This document shows positions 26,501-38,385 of a stretch of DNA of 64,000 bases, one piece after another. The notes beneath the pieces are model-generated. The model did not search any database and had not been told where the DNA came from. It saw only the letters and a program-made list of their open reading frames with translations. Each line of letters opens with the position of its first letter. The first letter of the stretch is position 1. This DNA comes from Mytilus trossulus (Eukaryota > Mollusca > Bivalvia > Mytilida > Mytilidae): assembly GCF_036588685.1 (NCBI RefSeq), contig NC_086386.1, forward strand, positions 44,191,878-44,255,877. Direction: 5' to 3'. The translations under genes and the position numbers were made by a program.

Positions 26501-29500
26501 TCAAGGAGCCTTTATTGCATGTTATTTTTTCAAAGTGATAACAAAACCTGAAGGAAGAAAGAATACAGAAGAGATTCATCCTGGCGATAAATTTGGGGTA
26601 AGTATATTATATTGAAAAATATTCTCAATATTAGAAAATAATACATAAGTTGTATAATGAAAACTATCCATTTAGTTATAAAAAAAACATATGCATATTA
26701 TTTTTTTTTTAATTTGAGGTTTCATATGCTTTATGCAGGCTTAGGTAGTTGTCAATATTCCTTCCGGCTTTTATTCAGCAGGTACAACTCAGCATGTGGT
26801 TTGTCAGTTGAGACTGTCAGGCATACCATTTGGAAAGTATTCAATACGATTTTAAAAATATATGCATGTTTTTCAATTTACGAGCCCCGATAATACATAT
26901 ATATGCTTTGGTCGGGTTGTTGTCGCTTTGAAACATCCCCAATTCCATTCTAAATTCTATATATATTAATTCTTTTGATGATAAGGGTTCAACATATTTT
27001 CATAATTTTTACCTATATACTAACGTACGTATCAGCGGAAATTTTGATACTGACATTTCGCTTTGTTTCTCTTACTCAAAGGAAGAAGATTTGATTTGCG
27101 GATGTGCCAGAAGATCAACTGTCATAACAAGACACGAAGTGGAACTGCTATTTCTTCATCGATTTGTAAGTTTTTCATATGTCTTTTGTTTCTTTTATAC
27201 CGCGTAGGCGGTGTTGTGGGAGTGCCCGTACTCATCTTGAGTTGGGGATGTCGTAGTTTCAACCCCGGTCAGGTCAAACCTGAAAAATTGATTTTGCTGC
27301 GTCTGCGCTAAGTATTATAGGAATAAGAGCAAATATTGAAAAGAAGATGTGGTATGATTGCTAATGAGACAACTCTCAACAAGAGTCCAAAATGACACAG
27401 AAATTAACAACTATAGATCACCGTACGACCTTCAACAATGAGCAAAGACCATACCACATAGTCAGCTATGAAAGGCCCCGAAATGACGATGCAAAACAAT
27501 TCAAACGAGAAAACTAGCGGCCTTATTAAAAAAAAAAAAGGAACGAAAATCCAATATTGAACACACAAACAAACAACAACCACTGAACTACAGGCTCCCG
27601 ACTTGGGACAGGTACATACATACATATATAATGTTGCGGGGTTAAACATGTTAGCGGGATCCCATTCCACCCCCTAACCTGTAAAGCGCAGAGGAAGAAC
27701 AATTATCGGACTTCTACCTTGCAAATTAGGTCGTTATAAACTCGATTTACAAAATGTAGTGTGTCGGTCTAGTACAAAACCAGGTTTATATTCCTATTGG
27801 ATTAATATATTCTCGTCCTGGATATGCATCTAATTTGTTACTCGACATTTATCACCCATTGATTGCATGGTCTTGTTCTTCTTGTAAGGTTTTATTTAAC
27901 AAAAGTAAAACTGTTGTTCTAGTATATCGGCCATAATGTATCAATATAATATACATGAATAAATAACAAATATAGACTTACGGTATTTGAAAAGCTTGAC
28001 ACAATACAATTAGGGTGTAGGGTTGGGGTTGGGTAGTGGTTGCAAACAATTAATAAATTTTCAGATTGTTGTGTTGCACATGTGTACGCCGCAGAGAAAA
28101 ACTAGTACGCGATCTTTTTAACAAAACTATCTACTTGATTTTTACTTTGATAAAAGAACACATATAGTAGATACAAATAACCACTTAAAGTTAGAAACCT
28201 AACTATGTATTGAGGATATTTCATATTTTAATTCTTGTTATAGATTTTTTGTACTATCGACGGATAGTTATATGTAAAACTTTCCACTTATCTCCCAAAC
28301 TTTGACTTATAAATATGTACATACTGACAAACTGATAAACGTTTAAGTGCAATATACTTTTGATATCACAGTTTACTACTTGTCTGTGCATTTCTGGAGA
28401 GCCCTAAAATTGTCTTATATTATTTTCCAATATTATTATATTAACGTGTCGACTTCAAGTATTTGCTTTTGACGATATCAACTTTGACAGTAAAATTGTT
28501 ATAACCTCTCTCAGTCGGAAGTAAGAAATATACAAGGATTTAGGTTGTAAGTAATTTCCAATTATATTATACTGTCAATTAAGCATTTAACTAACTTATT
28601 ATACATAAGGATACATAAGAGCACATTAGACGTCTATGTCACGAACAACAATATTACTACTAATATCAAATATTTCAAAGGAAAAGTAATGGTTTTCTTT
28701 CTTTTAACAATATGTTCTTCCTTTCAACGAGATGTTTATAATGTTATGAAATCTTATTAAATTATCTTTTAAAATTTTGAGTGAATTATTGCACGACAGG
28801 TATATTATTAAATTGAATAATAATTCTTTGGACTTATTCGCTATCAGAGAATACAACATTAAGTTTGTCCTTCATTTTGTGAAGATACAAGACTGCTCAT
28901 TTCTGAAGTTTTTATTACGTCTATAAGTTTCAATTACATATACCATAATGGTACTTTACATAACATTGAGAATTGAAATGGGGAATGTATCAAAGAGACA
29001 ACAACCCGACCATAGAAAAAACAACAGCAGAAGGTCACCAACAGGTCTTCAATGTAACGAGAAATTCCCGCACCCGGAGTCGTCCTTCAGCTGGCCCCCT
29101 AAATAAATATATAATATATAGTTCAGTGATAATGAACGCCATACTAATTTCCAAATTGTACACAAGAAATTACTATAGTTTGGGATACTTTCATTATTAA
29201 TTAATGCATGATTCATGAATATTTTTTTTTTCTTATTTTTTTTTATTTATGAACTGAGAAAAATATTTTTCGCCTCTTATGATAAATACATACGGGCCTT
29301 ATTTTTTTTTGGATTTGAACGTTCCTGATGAAAGTCTATCAAGAATAGTGTTTCGGACGATATAAAAAAGAAGATGTGGTATGATTGCCAATACATACGG
29401 GCCTTAATTTTTTTGGATTTGAACGTTCCTGATGAAAGTCTATCAAGAATAGTGTTTCGGACGATATAAAAAAGAAGATGTGGGATGATTGCCAATGAGA

Positions 29501-32500
29501 CCACTATCCACAAAAGACCAAAATGACACAAACATTAACAACTATAGGTCACCGTACGGCCTTCAACAATGAGCACAGCCCATACCGCATAGTCAGCTCA
29601 GTATAAAAGGCCCCGATAAGAAAATGTAAAACAATTCAAACGAGAAGACTAACGGCTTTATTTATGTAAAACAAGAACCAATTTATTTAGAGTAATATAT
29701 AACTAGTATTTGTTTATTTCCTTGGCTCATTGATCCCAGACAGAATACTTATAACAAATAATTGGACATATCACAGCGCCTTTTTGTCGGTCAATTATCC
29801 TATTAACGCGTGAAGTTATATATTTTTCTGATTAAGTCTATTTATGTCTTTATTTTAATTTTCTTATGGAATTATTCAAAGATTAACGGATAAAAACGAA
29901 GATAGTCAAGCTGTAAACATTTAAAATCATACTATCGAGGGTACTTCATTTTTTTCCATTATTTGAAATTAGTTGCATGTTAAGAGTTAATGTAGAAATA
30001 ACACGAAAAGGACATTTAATAAAGTTTAATGATCATAATATTGATTTACAAATTAAAACATTTTTCAATAAAATTTTATCACGAACGGTACATGAAAAGT
30101 TACTTTTGTAACATTTAGTTCCGCCTTTGAAATAAATCCTTTCAAGACCATTAATTCCTTACATTTTCGTATTTACTAGACACACTTCCGTTCCTAACTA
30201 AACGAATAGGTAAAACGTTGACAAATTGGTATATATAAAATCATACAAATTAAAACTTAAATGGTTTGAAATGTTATTTGTGATATATCATACATGTACA
30301 TAATGTTTTTTATTAGTTGTTCAAACAAGTACTTTTTTTTCTCACGCTCGATGTATACCTACTGATTTAAGTCTGTATATGAACAAACTGTGAATTTTGT
30401 GCTTCAACACGAACTTCGTTGCTTAATGATGGCTACCTATGAACTAAATATCACAGTTTTGAATTAGATAAATTTCACCAGATCAAGAACGAAAACTTTG
30501 ATATTGTGCATCATTATTTAATCGTTGTTTTAACAGGATTATATGGATATATTTGATATGGCTGCTGATTCTAATGACGAGAAAAACCTAGAAATCTGCA
30601 AGTAAGTAACAACAGAAATATTATCAAGTATAAAGATATCTCAAATTTTAATTTCATGCCAAACTATATTGTACAAAATGGTTTTTGTTTAGGGGGTTGG
30701 GATTGGGGGGGGGGGGGGGGAGTGTAAAAAAGTGGAACACTTCGTGAGCCAAATCTAATCATACGTTAACATTGTGAAAGCTGCATGGTTAAAATGTCAA
30801 AATATTGATACATTCTATATAATATACCTGTCCCAATTCAAGAGCCTGTCATTTAATGATTGTTGTTTTTTGCTGTTTCTCATATTTATTCTGTCACATA
30901 AATCAGATCGTTGAATTTTTCGTTTGAATTTATTTAGATTTTACATGATCGGGCTTGGTGCTATATATGCGGTTCGCTTTTTGCTCATTTGTAAAAGGTG
31001 ATGTAAAACTATCTGAAAGAGGAAACTACGTGTTATGGTCTAAATTATGTACAAAACAATATTAGTTAACATAAAATATTGACATGATACACTGCAACAA
31101 AAGACAACTACTGAATAACTGGCATGGCAGTCTGGCTTAGAACAGATTCATACATACTGTGGCGAAGTTTAACACGTTTGAAGTCGCCCAACCCTTCCCC
31201 AAGCTATGGCAGTGGCATAACATCACAACATAACAACATTACGTACATATAAATTGAACGCTTGTCTCATCAGATAGAGAAAAAAAGGATCCAAACACAA
31301 AATACAGACGCAACAGTATATTTGCAGTTACTGAAATCTAGTGCAATGTCAATAAGGCTAATGAAAAACACTTGTATACAAACATTGCGAAATTTTGTGT
31401 GACGGTCTAGTACAAAGCCGGGTTTAGATTTATACCACATTACCATTTTATCGTTCTGAATTTGCATTTAATTTGCCACTGGACGTTTGATAATCATTCA
31501 ACACAATCACATGATCGAATATGTGTTTAAACTAATGAAATAATAATTCATATAGATAATTGAATAGATCTGTTTTTAACATATGATGTTGTAACGTTTT
31601 GTTTTTTTTGCTATAGAAAGAATGAAGTCCTCAGACATTTTCCACTGGAAAAATTAGCTGAAAACCCTGGAACATGGAGTGTTTTGAAATACAAGTAAGG
31701 AAAACTGTGAAATGCAAATATTTGTAAACACCCTTGGGTTATTTTAATTTAAATTTACTATTATATGCATTGACAATTACGTCTACAAAGGAACATGGCT
31801 ATGCATTTTATTCAATGTAGGATTAGTATACTTTGTTACGAACTACTGTGAAATGACTGACATGTTGATCATTGACACAGTATATTAGATCAGTGCGAGT
31901 GCCTTGTGTTTTTCTAGTGTGCGACGAAAGTCGCGATACATTTTTTGAATGAACATGGTTATGAATATATTTGTGTGTATGTTCGTGTTTGTGCACATTT
32001 ATAAAAGTGCTGATCCGACAAAGAAGCGATCTATATTTACTGTTTCACCAGTTTATTCAAACCATTAAAACTATACTTTTAAGGGAAATCAACAGGAACA
32101 TCAATTTTTAAATATGTTAGACATCTAAGACCACGCAATGCTTAAGAAATATAAAACATTCATATAGAATGAACATATTAAAATATTCAACAAAGTTTGA
32201 TTGATGAGTGTTAAACGCCACTTCTGTGCTATTGGCTATACAATAAATGGTAACTTAGTCATCGAGATTTCCAAAAAACTTGTAAAAAGTTGGTAATAAT
32301 GATAGCAATACCTTCATTAAGCATCTTAACGACTTGAACTGTTGAAGTGGATTTTTAAAACAATGTTATGTTTGCAAATCTATAGATATGGAAGACTAAT
32401 GGTCAAAGATAGCAATGACGTGGAATGGATATATGTTATCAAATCAGTAAGTAGTAAATACATATAATGCATCATTGAAGAAACATGTGCATATATAATT

Positions 32501-35500
32501 GTAATTTAACATCTGACTAAATCATATTGCAGGTAAACCAATTAAGCATTTTCCCAGTGACGTCAGTTTTCAAATATCGTTCCATATGCATGATATTTAG
32601 GTAGCGTTTATTTTTTCGAAACTAAATTGTTGATTACATATGTCAACCATAGGTTGCAGATCGGGGTGAAGCAAAGCATATTTCTGAATTTTATGTTCTT
32701 ATTTTACTTTATGTCTTTTATAACTATTTCTTTTCTTGTCTTATATATTTTTGTAACTGACAAAAATCGAAAAGAAACCCTACTCTTTCTTAACAGTACG
32801 CTCCGCCTTTATTTGATGAGATTTTTTAAATGAAAGTACTGAAATGGTTCCTCTAAATAAATACAATTCTCATAATAATGCTTCAACATGAAATTCATAT
32901 GTGTATTATTATTTTCATATGAAATCAATTTTCAATTAAGTACATTAGGAAAAATTAATAATATTTCTCAGGGCGAAGCGCGTGTCTTATCATATTTGAA
33001 ACCAGAAATCATTGATATCTCTAAAAGACGGAAAGAGATACAGAAAATGATGCAAATGGAGTCCCCATTCTACAGGAAGAAGAAGTTGCTCAATTTTATA
33101 GCTGGTCGTGATTCAAGTGAGTATTTAATGCAAATGAAATCAGTGAAGAAAATAAAATGTGACAGCAATCATAAAAGTTCAGGACGTTTGCTACTCCTGG
33201 TTTTGAAGTTTTGTCAAATATTCGGAATCCTCTAGTTTTTGAAAGAAAAATGTTGCCAATGTTAAATATATAAAACTTCTTAGGGGAATCATATTTCATA
33301 TATATCATATATTTTTAATCATGTTAATACATCTACGTATCATTTAAATCCGTCAGAATGAATACATTTCCATTAGCATGGAATATGATAAATTGACGGG
33401 AGGAACGACAAGACAAAGAGATGTGGTGTGATTCTCAATGAGGCAGATATCCTCAAGAGTTCCAATGATGTGTATTGACGTTTGTCGTTTGAATTGGTCA
33501 TATAACAATATTCCGAATTCCATCATTGTTATTTGTTCATTTGACCACAACAATAGTTTTTTCACATTTTTCAGCTGAGTCAGCTTATAAATCGGCAAAC
33601 TATCACCCAGGACAACGACGAGGTTTAGTGTCTGCACCGCCTACATATGGACATCGAAGGTGTCTTGACGATTTGGCTTACAAAAGTTTTCCGGAGACGC
33701 CTAGAAATTATCAAACATTAGAATCGGTAATTGGAAAGAGAGAACCATTGAAGCAAATTACAAACGATGTTAAGTTGCCAACACTTCAAGTTATTAATTC
33801 GGCAAGATCCTCAAAAAGAAGGGACTCAGAAGACGATAATGAAGAAAATGAAACCAAAAATAGTGCACGTGAACCGGAAGAGAAAACAGAAAATGAACAC
33901 GTGACCATTGAAGACCTTAAACCAATTACCGAATCAAAAACTTCGTTTTATCAGAAAACTGGAACAAGAAACACGGTTAATTTATTGCCAAGAGCAAAAT
34001 CAGAAATGTCAAGTCTTCTAAGCAGATCTGGTTCTAGAATGAAAATTGAAAAATCACAATATGAATCAAGTGTCAAAAGTTTATCTGAAAGACAAAAAAG
34101 TGTTGTCAAAAAGAGGGAGCTCCCTCCATTTGTGCAAGTAGAAGTGCTTCATCCAGGACAATCGTTTGTAAGTGTAGTTTTATTTACAATAATTACAAAA
34201 TGTTTTTTTGTGCGTACAAAAATATAAAAATAACGTAAAACGGAAACTTCGCTATATATGACTATGTGGCACTCAAAAATACCATAGTAAAAATAGAATA
34301 TTTCAAATGCCATTTTGGTAAAAGAGAGGGGAAATATACCAAAAAGACATACAAACTCATAAACTGACACCGATAACTTTCGTTTATAATTGCAGTAAAT
34401 ATAAACTAGTATATATGAAAAGAAGATGTGGTATGATTGCCAATGAGACAACTCTCCACAAGATACCAAGTGACTCAGAATTAACACCTATAGCACATAC
34501 CGACAATCACTGAATTACAGGCGTATGACTTGGGACAGGCATATACATACATAATATTGCGGGGTTAAACACGTTAGCAGGATTCCAACCCTCCCCTTAC
34601 GTGGGACAGTGAACAGTACATGTTCATTCACAAAACTAATGATTCGGATATGGACATACTTACGCTTGTGCTAGATATATTTGATTGTGGAATAAAATTT
34701 CATGAAACTTCTTAAAAGTCTTCTTCAACTTATTCTTTTCATATTTTATCTTAAAAAAAAGCAACGAAACCTCCTTTCCCTTATCAAGTCAATTTCAATC
34801 TATTACGGATTTGGCTATATGTTTTGGACCTTTTGGATTATAGCTCTTCATCTTTTATATAAGTTTGCATTTTTACTATTTTGGTCAAGAGCATAACTAA
34901 AGAGACATGTTTTGTCGAAATGCGCATCTGGTGCAGTAAAATTGGTACCGTTAATGTTATTACAATTAAAAATGGCTGATATATTTTTGTCAGCGTAATT
35001 ACAAGTTCTCATTTCGTTTTTAGGGTTTGCTGTCTCTTTTGGAACCATCACAAAGAGGACCATCAGTAAGCTTAGTAAGTAAAATAAAATATTCTAAATT
35101 TTATTGACGAAGAAATTTGTCATAAAGATATAATACAATGTGGTATGAATGCCAATGACACAACTCTCCATTCAAGTCACAATATGTAAAAGTAAACCAA
35201 GATAGGTTAAAGTATAGTCTTCAACACGGATCCTTGACTCACGCCGAACAGCAATATATAAAGGGCCACAACAATGACCTTTCAAACGGGAAAATCAACG
35301 GTCTAATCTATATTAAAAAAAAGCAAGAAACGAGATTCATGTATGAACCACATCAACAAACTACAACCTACTGAATGTCAGATACCTGACTCATTTGCCA
35401 GTTAATGATTTTGAAATTATATCAGTATCTTCCTTAGAATTATCGATGTAATATTTTAAATCTTAGCGTATACCCTCAAAATTCAGAATTAGTAAACGAC

Positions 35501-36282
35501 ACTGTTGTAATATACGTATCATTGATTAAGATTAATTTGAACATTCCATTCTATGGTTGTTTTAATAACTTTATAACTTGATAAATTATGTAAGTTAATC
35601 TATCTCAGCAGGACATTGCTTCAAAGTCATTTTGTCTATGATTTGTCTTTTATTCAAGTAGACTAGGTTAAGATGAAGTCATATGAAAGTTATTACATGT
35701 ACGTGTTCAAAAGTGCACACGAAAGGCTTATTTCAGATTTATATATTGATTTAAGGCTAATGGTCGTTTACAATGTTTTACAGGTAAGCGGAGAGTGCGA
35801 AGTCCTTGCAATCAACAAAAAGTTCTTCAATAAAAACTGTGATGATGCGATGAAAAGTTTGATTATTTTGAAGGTGAGAAATATAACAGAGACAAATTTA
35901 TTCCACTTACAAATAAAAAAATCAATAAGTAGGACTTGTCTCTTTGATTATCATATTTCTTATTTTGACCTGAGGCACGATTACATTTCATGATGTATTT
36001 TAAATTTTATTTTTCTGCAATACTCAATTGGTACCGTTAAATTTATTTATACTATGAGTTAAACTTGTTGTATTCTCATCAATAACAGCCTGTTGAATGA
36101 GTATTATGAATATAAAGCTTTTTATAAATAGTCAATTACTTCAATTGTAGGAAAAACCCTTCCCTCCACAACAGGAGCTGGTGGACAGGCTAGATATATC
36201 CATGCAATGGGACGAATTTAAACATGATACTGTGAAAGATTTCATGGACAATTTAACGAGAATGAAAGAAATTAAGCGATGA
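14581..36282 (+). CDS. CNBD2: Cyclic nucleotide-binding domain-containing protein 2-like, 16 exons
   Basis: Exons: 14581-14712, 20438-20508, 21052-21238, 22875-22949, 23415-23506, 25164-25237, 26536-26597, 27082-27165, 30537-30601, 31617-31694, 32386-32446, 32972-33116, 33575-34167, 35024-35074, 35784-35873, 36151-36282. All borders are GT..AG and all phases agree, giving 663 aa. The N-terminus is acidic (poly-E). A cyclic-nucleotide-binding domain covers about residues 160-275, with GDKFGEEDL and RRST resembling the phosphate-binding cassette. A second, degenerate one starts near 285. It is interrupted by a charged, low-complexity insert of about 185 residues (about 376-560), then resumes with HPGQSFGLLSLL, where the usual FGE glutamate is absent. 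The family is known from sperm and flagella and is thought to bind cAMP. No membrane segment is seen. AATAAA signals lie at 36482 and 36515. The CNBD2 assignment rests on layout and motifs; other two-domain CNBD proteins are possible. Confidence 0.75.
17923..18116. repeat. Short terminal-inverted-repeat (MITE-like) element
   Basis: The ends are GGCGGATTCAG (17923-17933) and CTGGATTCGCC (18106-18116), complementary at 9 of 11 positions. The interior is G-rich, with three spaced GGGGCGCTGA/GGCGCTGACTG-type repeats. The size and lack of coding suggest a non-autonomous DNA transposon. GGCGGAT..CAG ends are common in mollusc repeats. Confidence 0.55.
18807..18880 (+). repeat. GTC/GTT trinucleotide microsatellite
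   Basis: Alternating GTC and GTT runs with a few interruptions, all in one strand orientation, inside the first intron of the CNBD2-like gene. Confidence 0.9.
18988..19006 (+). repeat. Poly-G run (19 G)
   Basis: Uninterrupted guanine homopolymer in an intron. Its exact length is prone to sequencing error. A 16-G run at 30705-30720 is similar. Confidence 0.9.
21306..21440 (+). repeat. Degenerate copy of repeat family A
   Basis: Weakened matches to the family A core, in the same order: GAGTCTTCAACAGAGCGAGAA, CGCACCCAGAGG, CTCAGCTGGCCC and TTGTACTAGTTCAGTG. It lies just after exon 3 of the CNBD2-like gene. Confidence 0.5.
22175..22331. repeat. Short inverted-repeat (MITE-like) element with CCCGTAGC ends
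   Basis: The left end, CCCGTAGC (22180-22187) followed by AAGGGGGGTTCG, is mirrored by the right end, CGAACCCCCC...CCTGGCTACGGG (to 22325). Total length is about 155 bp with no coding. Similar CCCGTAGCCAGG-ended repeats are widespread in marine invertebrates. It is intronic in the CNBD2-like gene. Confidence 0.6.
22950..23154 (+). repeat. 41-bp tandem repeat starting at a 5' splice site (5 units)
   Basis: Units at 22950-22990, 22991-23031, 23032-23072, 23073-23113 and 23114-23154. Each begins GTGAGTTACAGTA or GTGAATTACAGTA and ends ATTTA/ATTTT. Unit 1's GTGAGT is the donor of the exon ending at 22949. Units 2 and 3 carry perfect copies of that donor; units 4 and 5 have GTGAAT. Confidence 0.95.
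23698..23982 (+). repeat. Interspersed repeat family A, long copy
   Basis: Full-length match to the copy at 7541-7829: core, then CAGTGATAATGAACGCCAT, TTGTACACAAGAAACTAAAA and ACTAACAAAGGCTAGAGGC. Intronic in the CNBD2-like gene. Confidence 0.65.
24150..24250 (-). repeat. Fragment of repeat family B, reverse orientation
   Basis: Contains GTTGAAGGCCGTGTGGTGACC and TTTAGTTGTTAACTG, the reverse complement of the family B block seen near 59150. It is flanked by diverged sequence. Confidence 0.5.
27205..27315 (+). repeat. Possible tRNA-derived SINE remnant
   Basis: GTCGTAGTTTCAACCCCGGTC resembles a tRNA B-box/T-arm (GGTTCRANNCC) with two changes. A G-rich segment resembling a tRNA D/anticodon half lies upstream. 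No intact A box or cloverleaf was found. Low-confidence call. Confidence 0.25.
27340..27670 (+). repeat. Interspersed repeat family B
   Basis: Begins AAGAAGATGTGGTATGATTG and contains GAGACAACTCTCAACAAGAG, CACCGTACGACCTTCAACAA, ACAGGCTCCCGACTTGGGAC and GGGGTTAAACATGTTAGCGG. Other copies are at 29365, 34418, 35117, 46817 and 59076, and in reverse at 24150, 52838 and 55830. It does not code for protein. I recognise it as a very common mytilid repeat. Confidence 0.7.
28013..28033 (+). other. Putative G-quadruplex motif
   Basis: Four G runs with short loops, GGG-TGTA-GGG-TT-GGGG-TT-GGG, fit the standard intramolecular G4 pattern. It lies in an intron of the CNBD2-like gene, so a fold on the transcript is also possible. 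Confidence 0.5.
28966..29170 (+). repeat. Interspersed repeat family A
   Basis: Matches the family A core and the AATGAACGCCATACTAATTT block. It ends after TTGTACACAAGAAA, so it lacks the ACTAACAAAGGC tail. Confidence 0.65.
29286..29495 (+). repeat. 105-bp direct tandem duplication
   Basis: The segment starting ATACATACGGGCC at 29286 recurs at 29391 almost unchanged (a shorter T run and single-base differences). Each copy ends inside the first bases of repeat family B (AAGAAGATGTGG), so the duplication junction lies within that repeat's start. Confidence 0.9.
29365..29662 (+). repeat. Interspersed repeat family B
   Basis: The first about 30 bases are part of the 105-bp duplication. The main body runs from about 29470 through CACCGTACGGCCTTCAACAA, CATACCGCATAGTCAGC and AACAATTCAAACGAGAAGAC, then stops. 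It lacks the distal GGGGTTAAACATGTTAGCGG block. Confidence 0.65.
30705..30720 (+). repeat. Poly-G run (16 G)
   Basis: Uninterrupted guanine homopolymer just downstream of exon 9 of the CNBD2-like gene, preceded by further short G runs. Confidence 0.9.
34418..34612 (+). repeat. Repeat family B with internal deletion
   Basis: Starts AGAAGATGTGGTATGATTGC, jumps at about 34495 from the proximal block to the distal block (CACTGAATTACAGGCG, GACTTGGGACAGGC), and ends near CCAACCCTCCCCTTA. Confidence 0.65.
34895..34975 (+). repeat. Short bivalve repeat fragment (GTCGAAATGCGCATCTGG type)
   Basis: Contains GTCGAAATGCGCATCTGGTG and AAATTGGTACCGTTAATG. It is related to the fragment at 36838-36930, which has GACGAAACGCGCGTCTGG. 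Recognised as a recurring mussel repeat; the family is unnamed here. Confidence 0.45.
35117..35400 (+). repeat. Diverged copy of repeat family B
   Basis: Family order is kept (TGTGGTATGAATGCCAATGA, ACAACTCTCC, CAGCAATATATAAAGGGCC, TTTCAAACGGGAAAATCAAC, CTGACTC) with many substitutions. It resembles the copy at 46817 more than the one at 59076, suggesting subfamilies. Confidence 0.55.
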
Positions 36283-38385
36283 ATTGTTTGAGGCGTGATT
36301 GATATACTAACTTGTCTTTCATTTCATGTTTTAACTCTTTTTTTATAAAAAAAAACAACAAAACAAGAAAGAATATTGTGATATCAGCGTTTTTTTATAA
36401 TAAGGTCACATTAAAACATTAGTTGTAACCCTAAAAATACATCGGCATGCACTTACGTATTGAAAAAAGGGAATTACAAACAATAAACTAATACATGGAA
36501 ATTAAACCAAATTGAATAAAGTTAGGAAGAAATTGTAGAAGTTATGGACAAGATTTTAAGTGATCTGTTAACTCATGGCTTAAACATATCAGTTGTTAGG
36601 ACCACTGTCCAACAAATATATATTTTTGACAATGTTTCTGAAGTCTTTACTACTTTTTTATATTTTCTTTTGTTTTCTGTGGCCGTCCGTTTAAAAACAT
36701 ATCTTTTCCCGGTTTTGTGTCGTGATTATATTAAGATCGTTCAGTAAAACGATAAAAATAACATTAGAGATAATAAGTCAAATTCTATAAACTTCAATGA
36801 CATAGTAGTGTACGAATGTGCATCAGCAGGTAATTAAGTTTGGATTCGAGCGTCATTGATGAGTCTTTTTTTAGACGAAACGCGCGTCTGGCGTATATAC
36901 TAAGTTTAGCCCTGGTATCTATGATGAGTTCATTCTCTATGTGTGGCTGTCATATTAGTACCTGTGCAACTGAAATTAGGCCACAAGTCTATTTGTTAAT
37001 ATCAAACTAAATGGAAAAACAACAACAAGGCTACAGTTGCTAATCCGATAAGATGTAGATATTTGTGGTCGACTGCGAAACATATTTCGTTACGGTCATT
37101 CAAATTAAAATGACGTTAGTGAATCATTGATGCAAAAACGTCCTTGCGAGCCTAAATTATATAGTGTAATGATAGAAAAAGCAACATATGAAACATAGTA
37201 TCAACTGGAAGGTATGTACTTCATATGGAGGCGTTTCTGGATTGTTACTACACTAAAATAGAAGAATTAAAATTACCTTCTTGTCTTAAGGTTAAGTGAT
37301 TCACCTCGGTTGAAAGTTCTTCTTTAATACTAATTCGCTCGTTAACTCACTCAGAATGATGTTGTTTATATAATAACTGCTGAATAAAGGCAACAGTAGT
37401 ATACCGCTGTTCAAAAGTCATAAATCCGGATAATAAAGTAAAACCGAAGCAAAAACATCAACTATAAGAGGAAAACAACCAAACAACAGAACAATTAAGT
37501 GCAACAATAAACAAACCACAATGCAACATATATAGAAACGACCTTTTAGATAACAACTGCCATAAATCTGACTTGGTTCAGGACATTTAAGAAAAATGGT
37601 GAATCACTTACAAAGAATGAAGTCCTGAAACTTGTCCCCCGAGAAGTATAAACAAAACAAGTTAATTCACAAACAATTGGAGAGCATCTTTTCAATATAT
37701 GAAAATAATGCATATAAAAGAAATGGATTTGGAAAAGTATTATTTTAACCTTGAGTTATTATACTGTCCAATTCAAGGTTTCAAGGGGACGTATTAAAAA
37801 CCTTCAATCATATCAATTTATTTTAACATCTTTATATGCTTGTAATTAACTGATTCATATTTGCCTCATATATTGACTTATTTGATAAGAAGAACATCGT
37901 TGTCTTTGAAATTTGAAATTGAAAGCTATCATCTATGATGTTATGTATATTATATATCCGCGTGTAATAAAGCGCACACATAAAAAATGTCCCCTGAAGG
38001 CGAAAAAAAATACGCATGGGAGAGGATAGAGTATAATTTCTACCTTGCATACACATGATTAAGTCGTATAAACTTATATTCTTGAATTGTAAGTCGCAGT
38101 ATAGACCTTGATAATTTTATTGTTATACATGTATCAAAGTATCATTTGTTTTTCATTTTTCCCTTTTGTAAGAAACCAACATATTTATGAAATCTTGCTA
38201 TCAATCCAACCAACCAATTGCCTGAAACCTGTAAATAGATCCATATTGAAATTAAAAAAAAACGTGGTATATATGACCTCAACAATATTTATTTACTTTG
38301 ACATAATACAGGTATGATTCTCATTTTTTTAAAACTACACGATAACAGTAGCAGAATATAATATGACTGTATATAAAAATACGTT
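36283..38385. other. Convergent intergenic gap
   Basis: Lies between the 3' ends of the CNBD2-like gene (+) and the B-box/MIEAP gene (-). It holds AATAAA signals for the former at 36482 and 36515, one for the latter (reverse strand, 38288-38293), and a short repeat at 36838-36930. Nothing else was recognised. Confidence 0.5.
36838..36930 (+). repeat. Short bivalve repeat fragment (GACGAAACGCGCGTCTGG type)
   Basis: Contains GACGAAACGCGCGTCTGGCG, ATATACTAAGTTTAG and CCTGGTATCTATGATGAG. I recognise this core as a frequent interspersed element in bivalve DNA. There is no coding capacity. Confidence 0.5.

Noticed and set aside
27205-27315. A functional tRNA gene
   Set aside because: Only a B-box-like segment is present; no acceptor stem or cloverleaf can be drawn, so at most it is a SINE remnant.
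33526-33574. Start codon of a separate 233-aa protein at 33526
   Set aside because: The frame before 33575 is intronic; an acceptor at 33574 and correct phase join it to the CNBD2-like exon 12, so it is an internal exon, not an independent gene.
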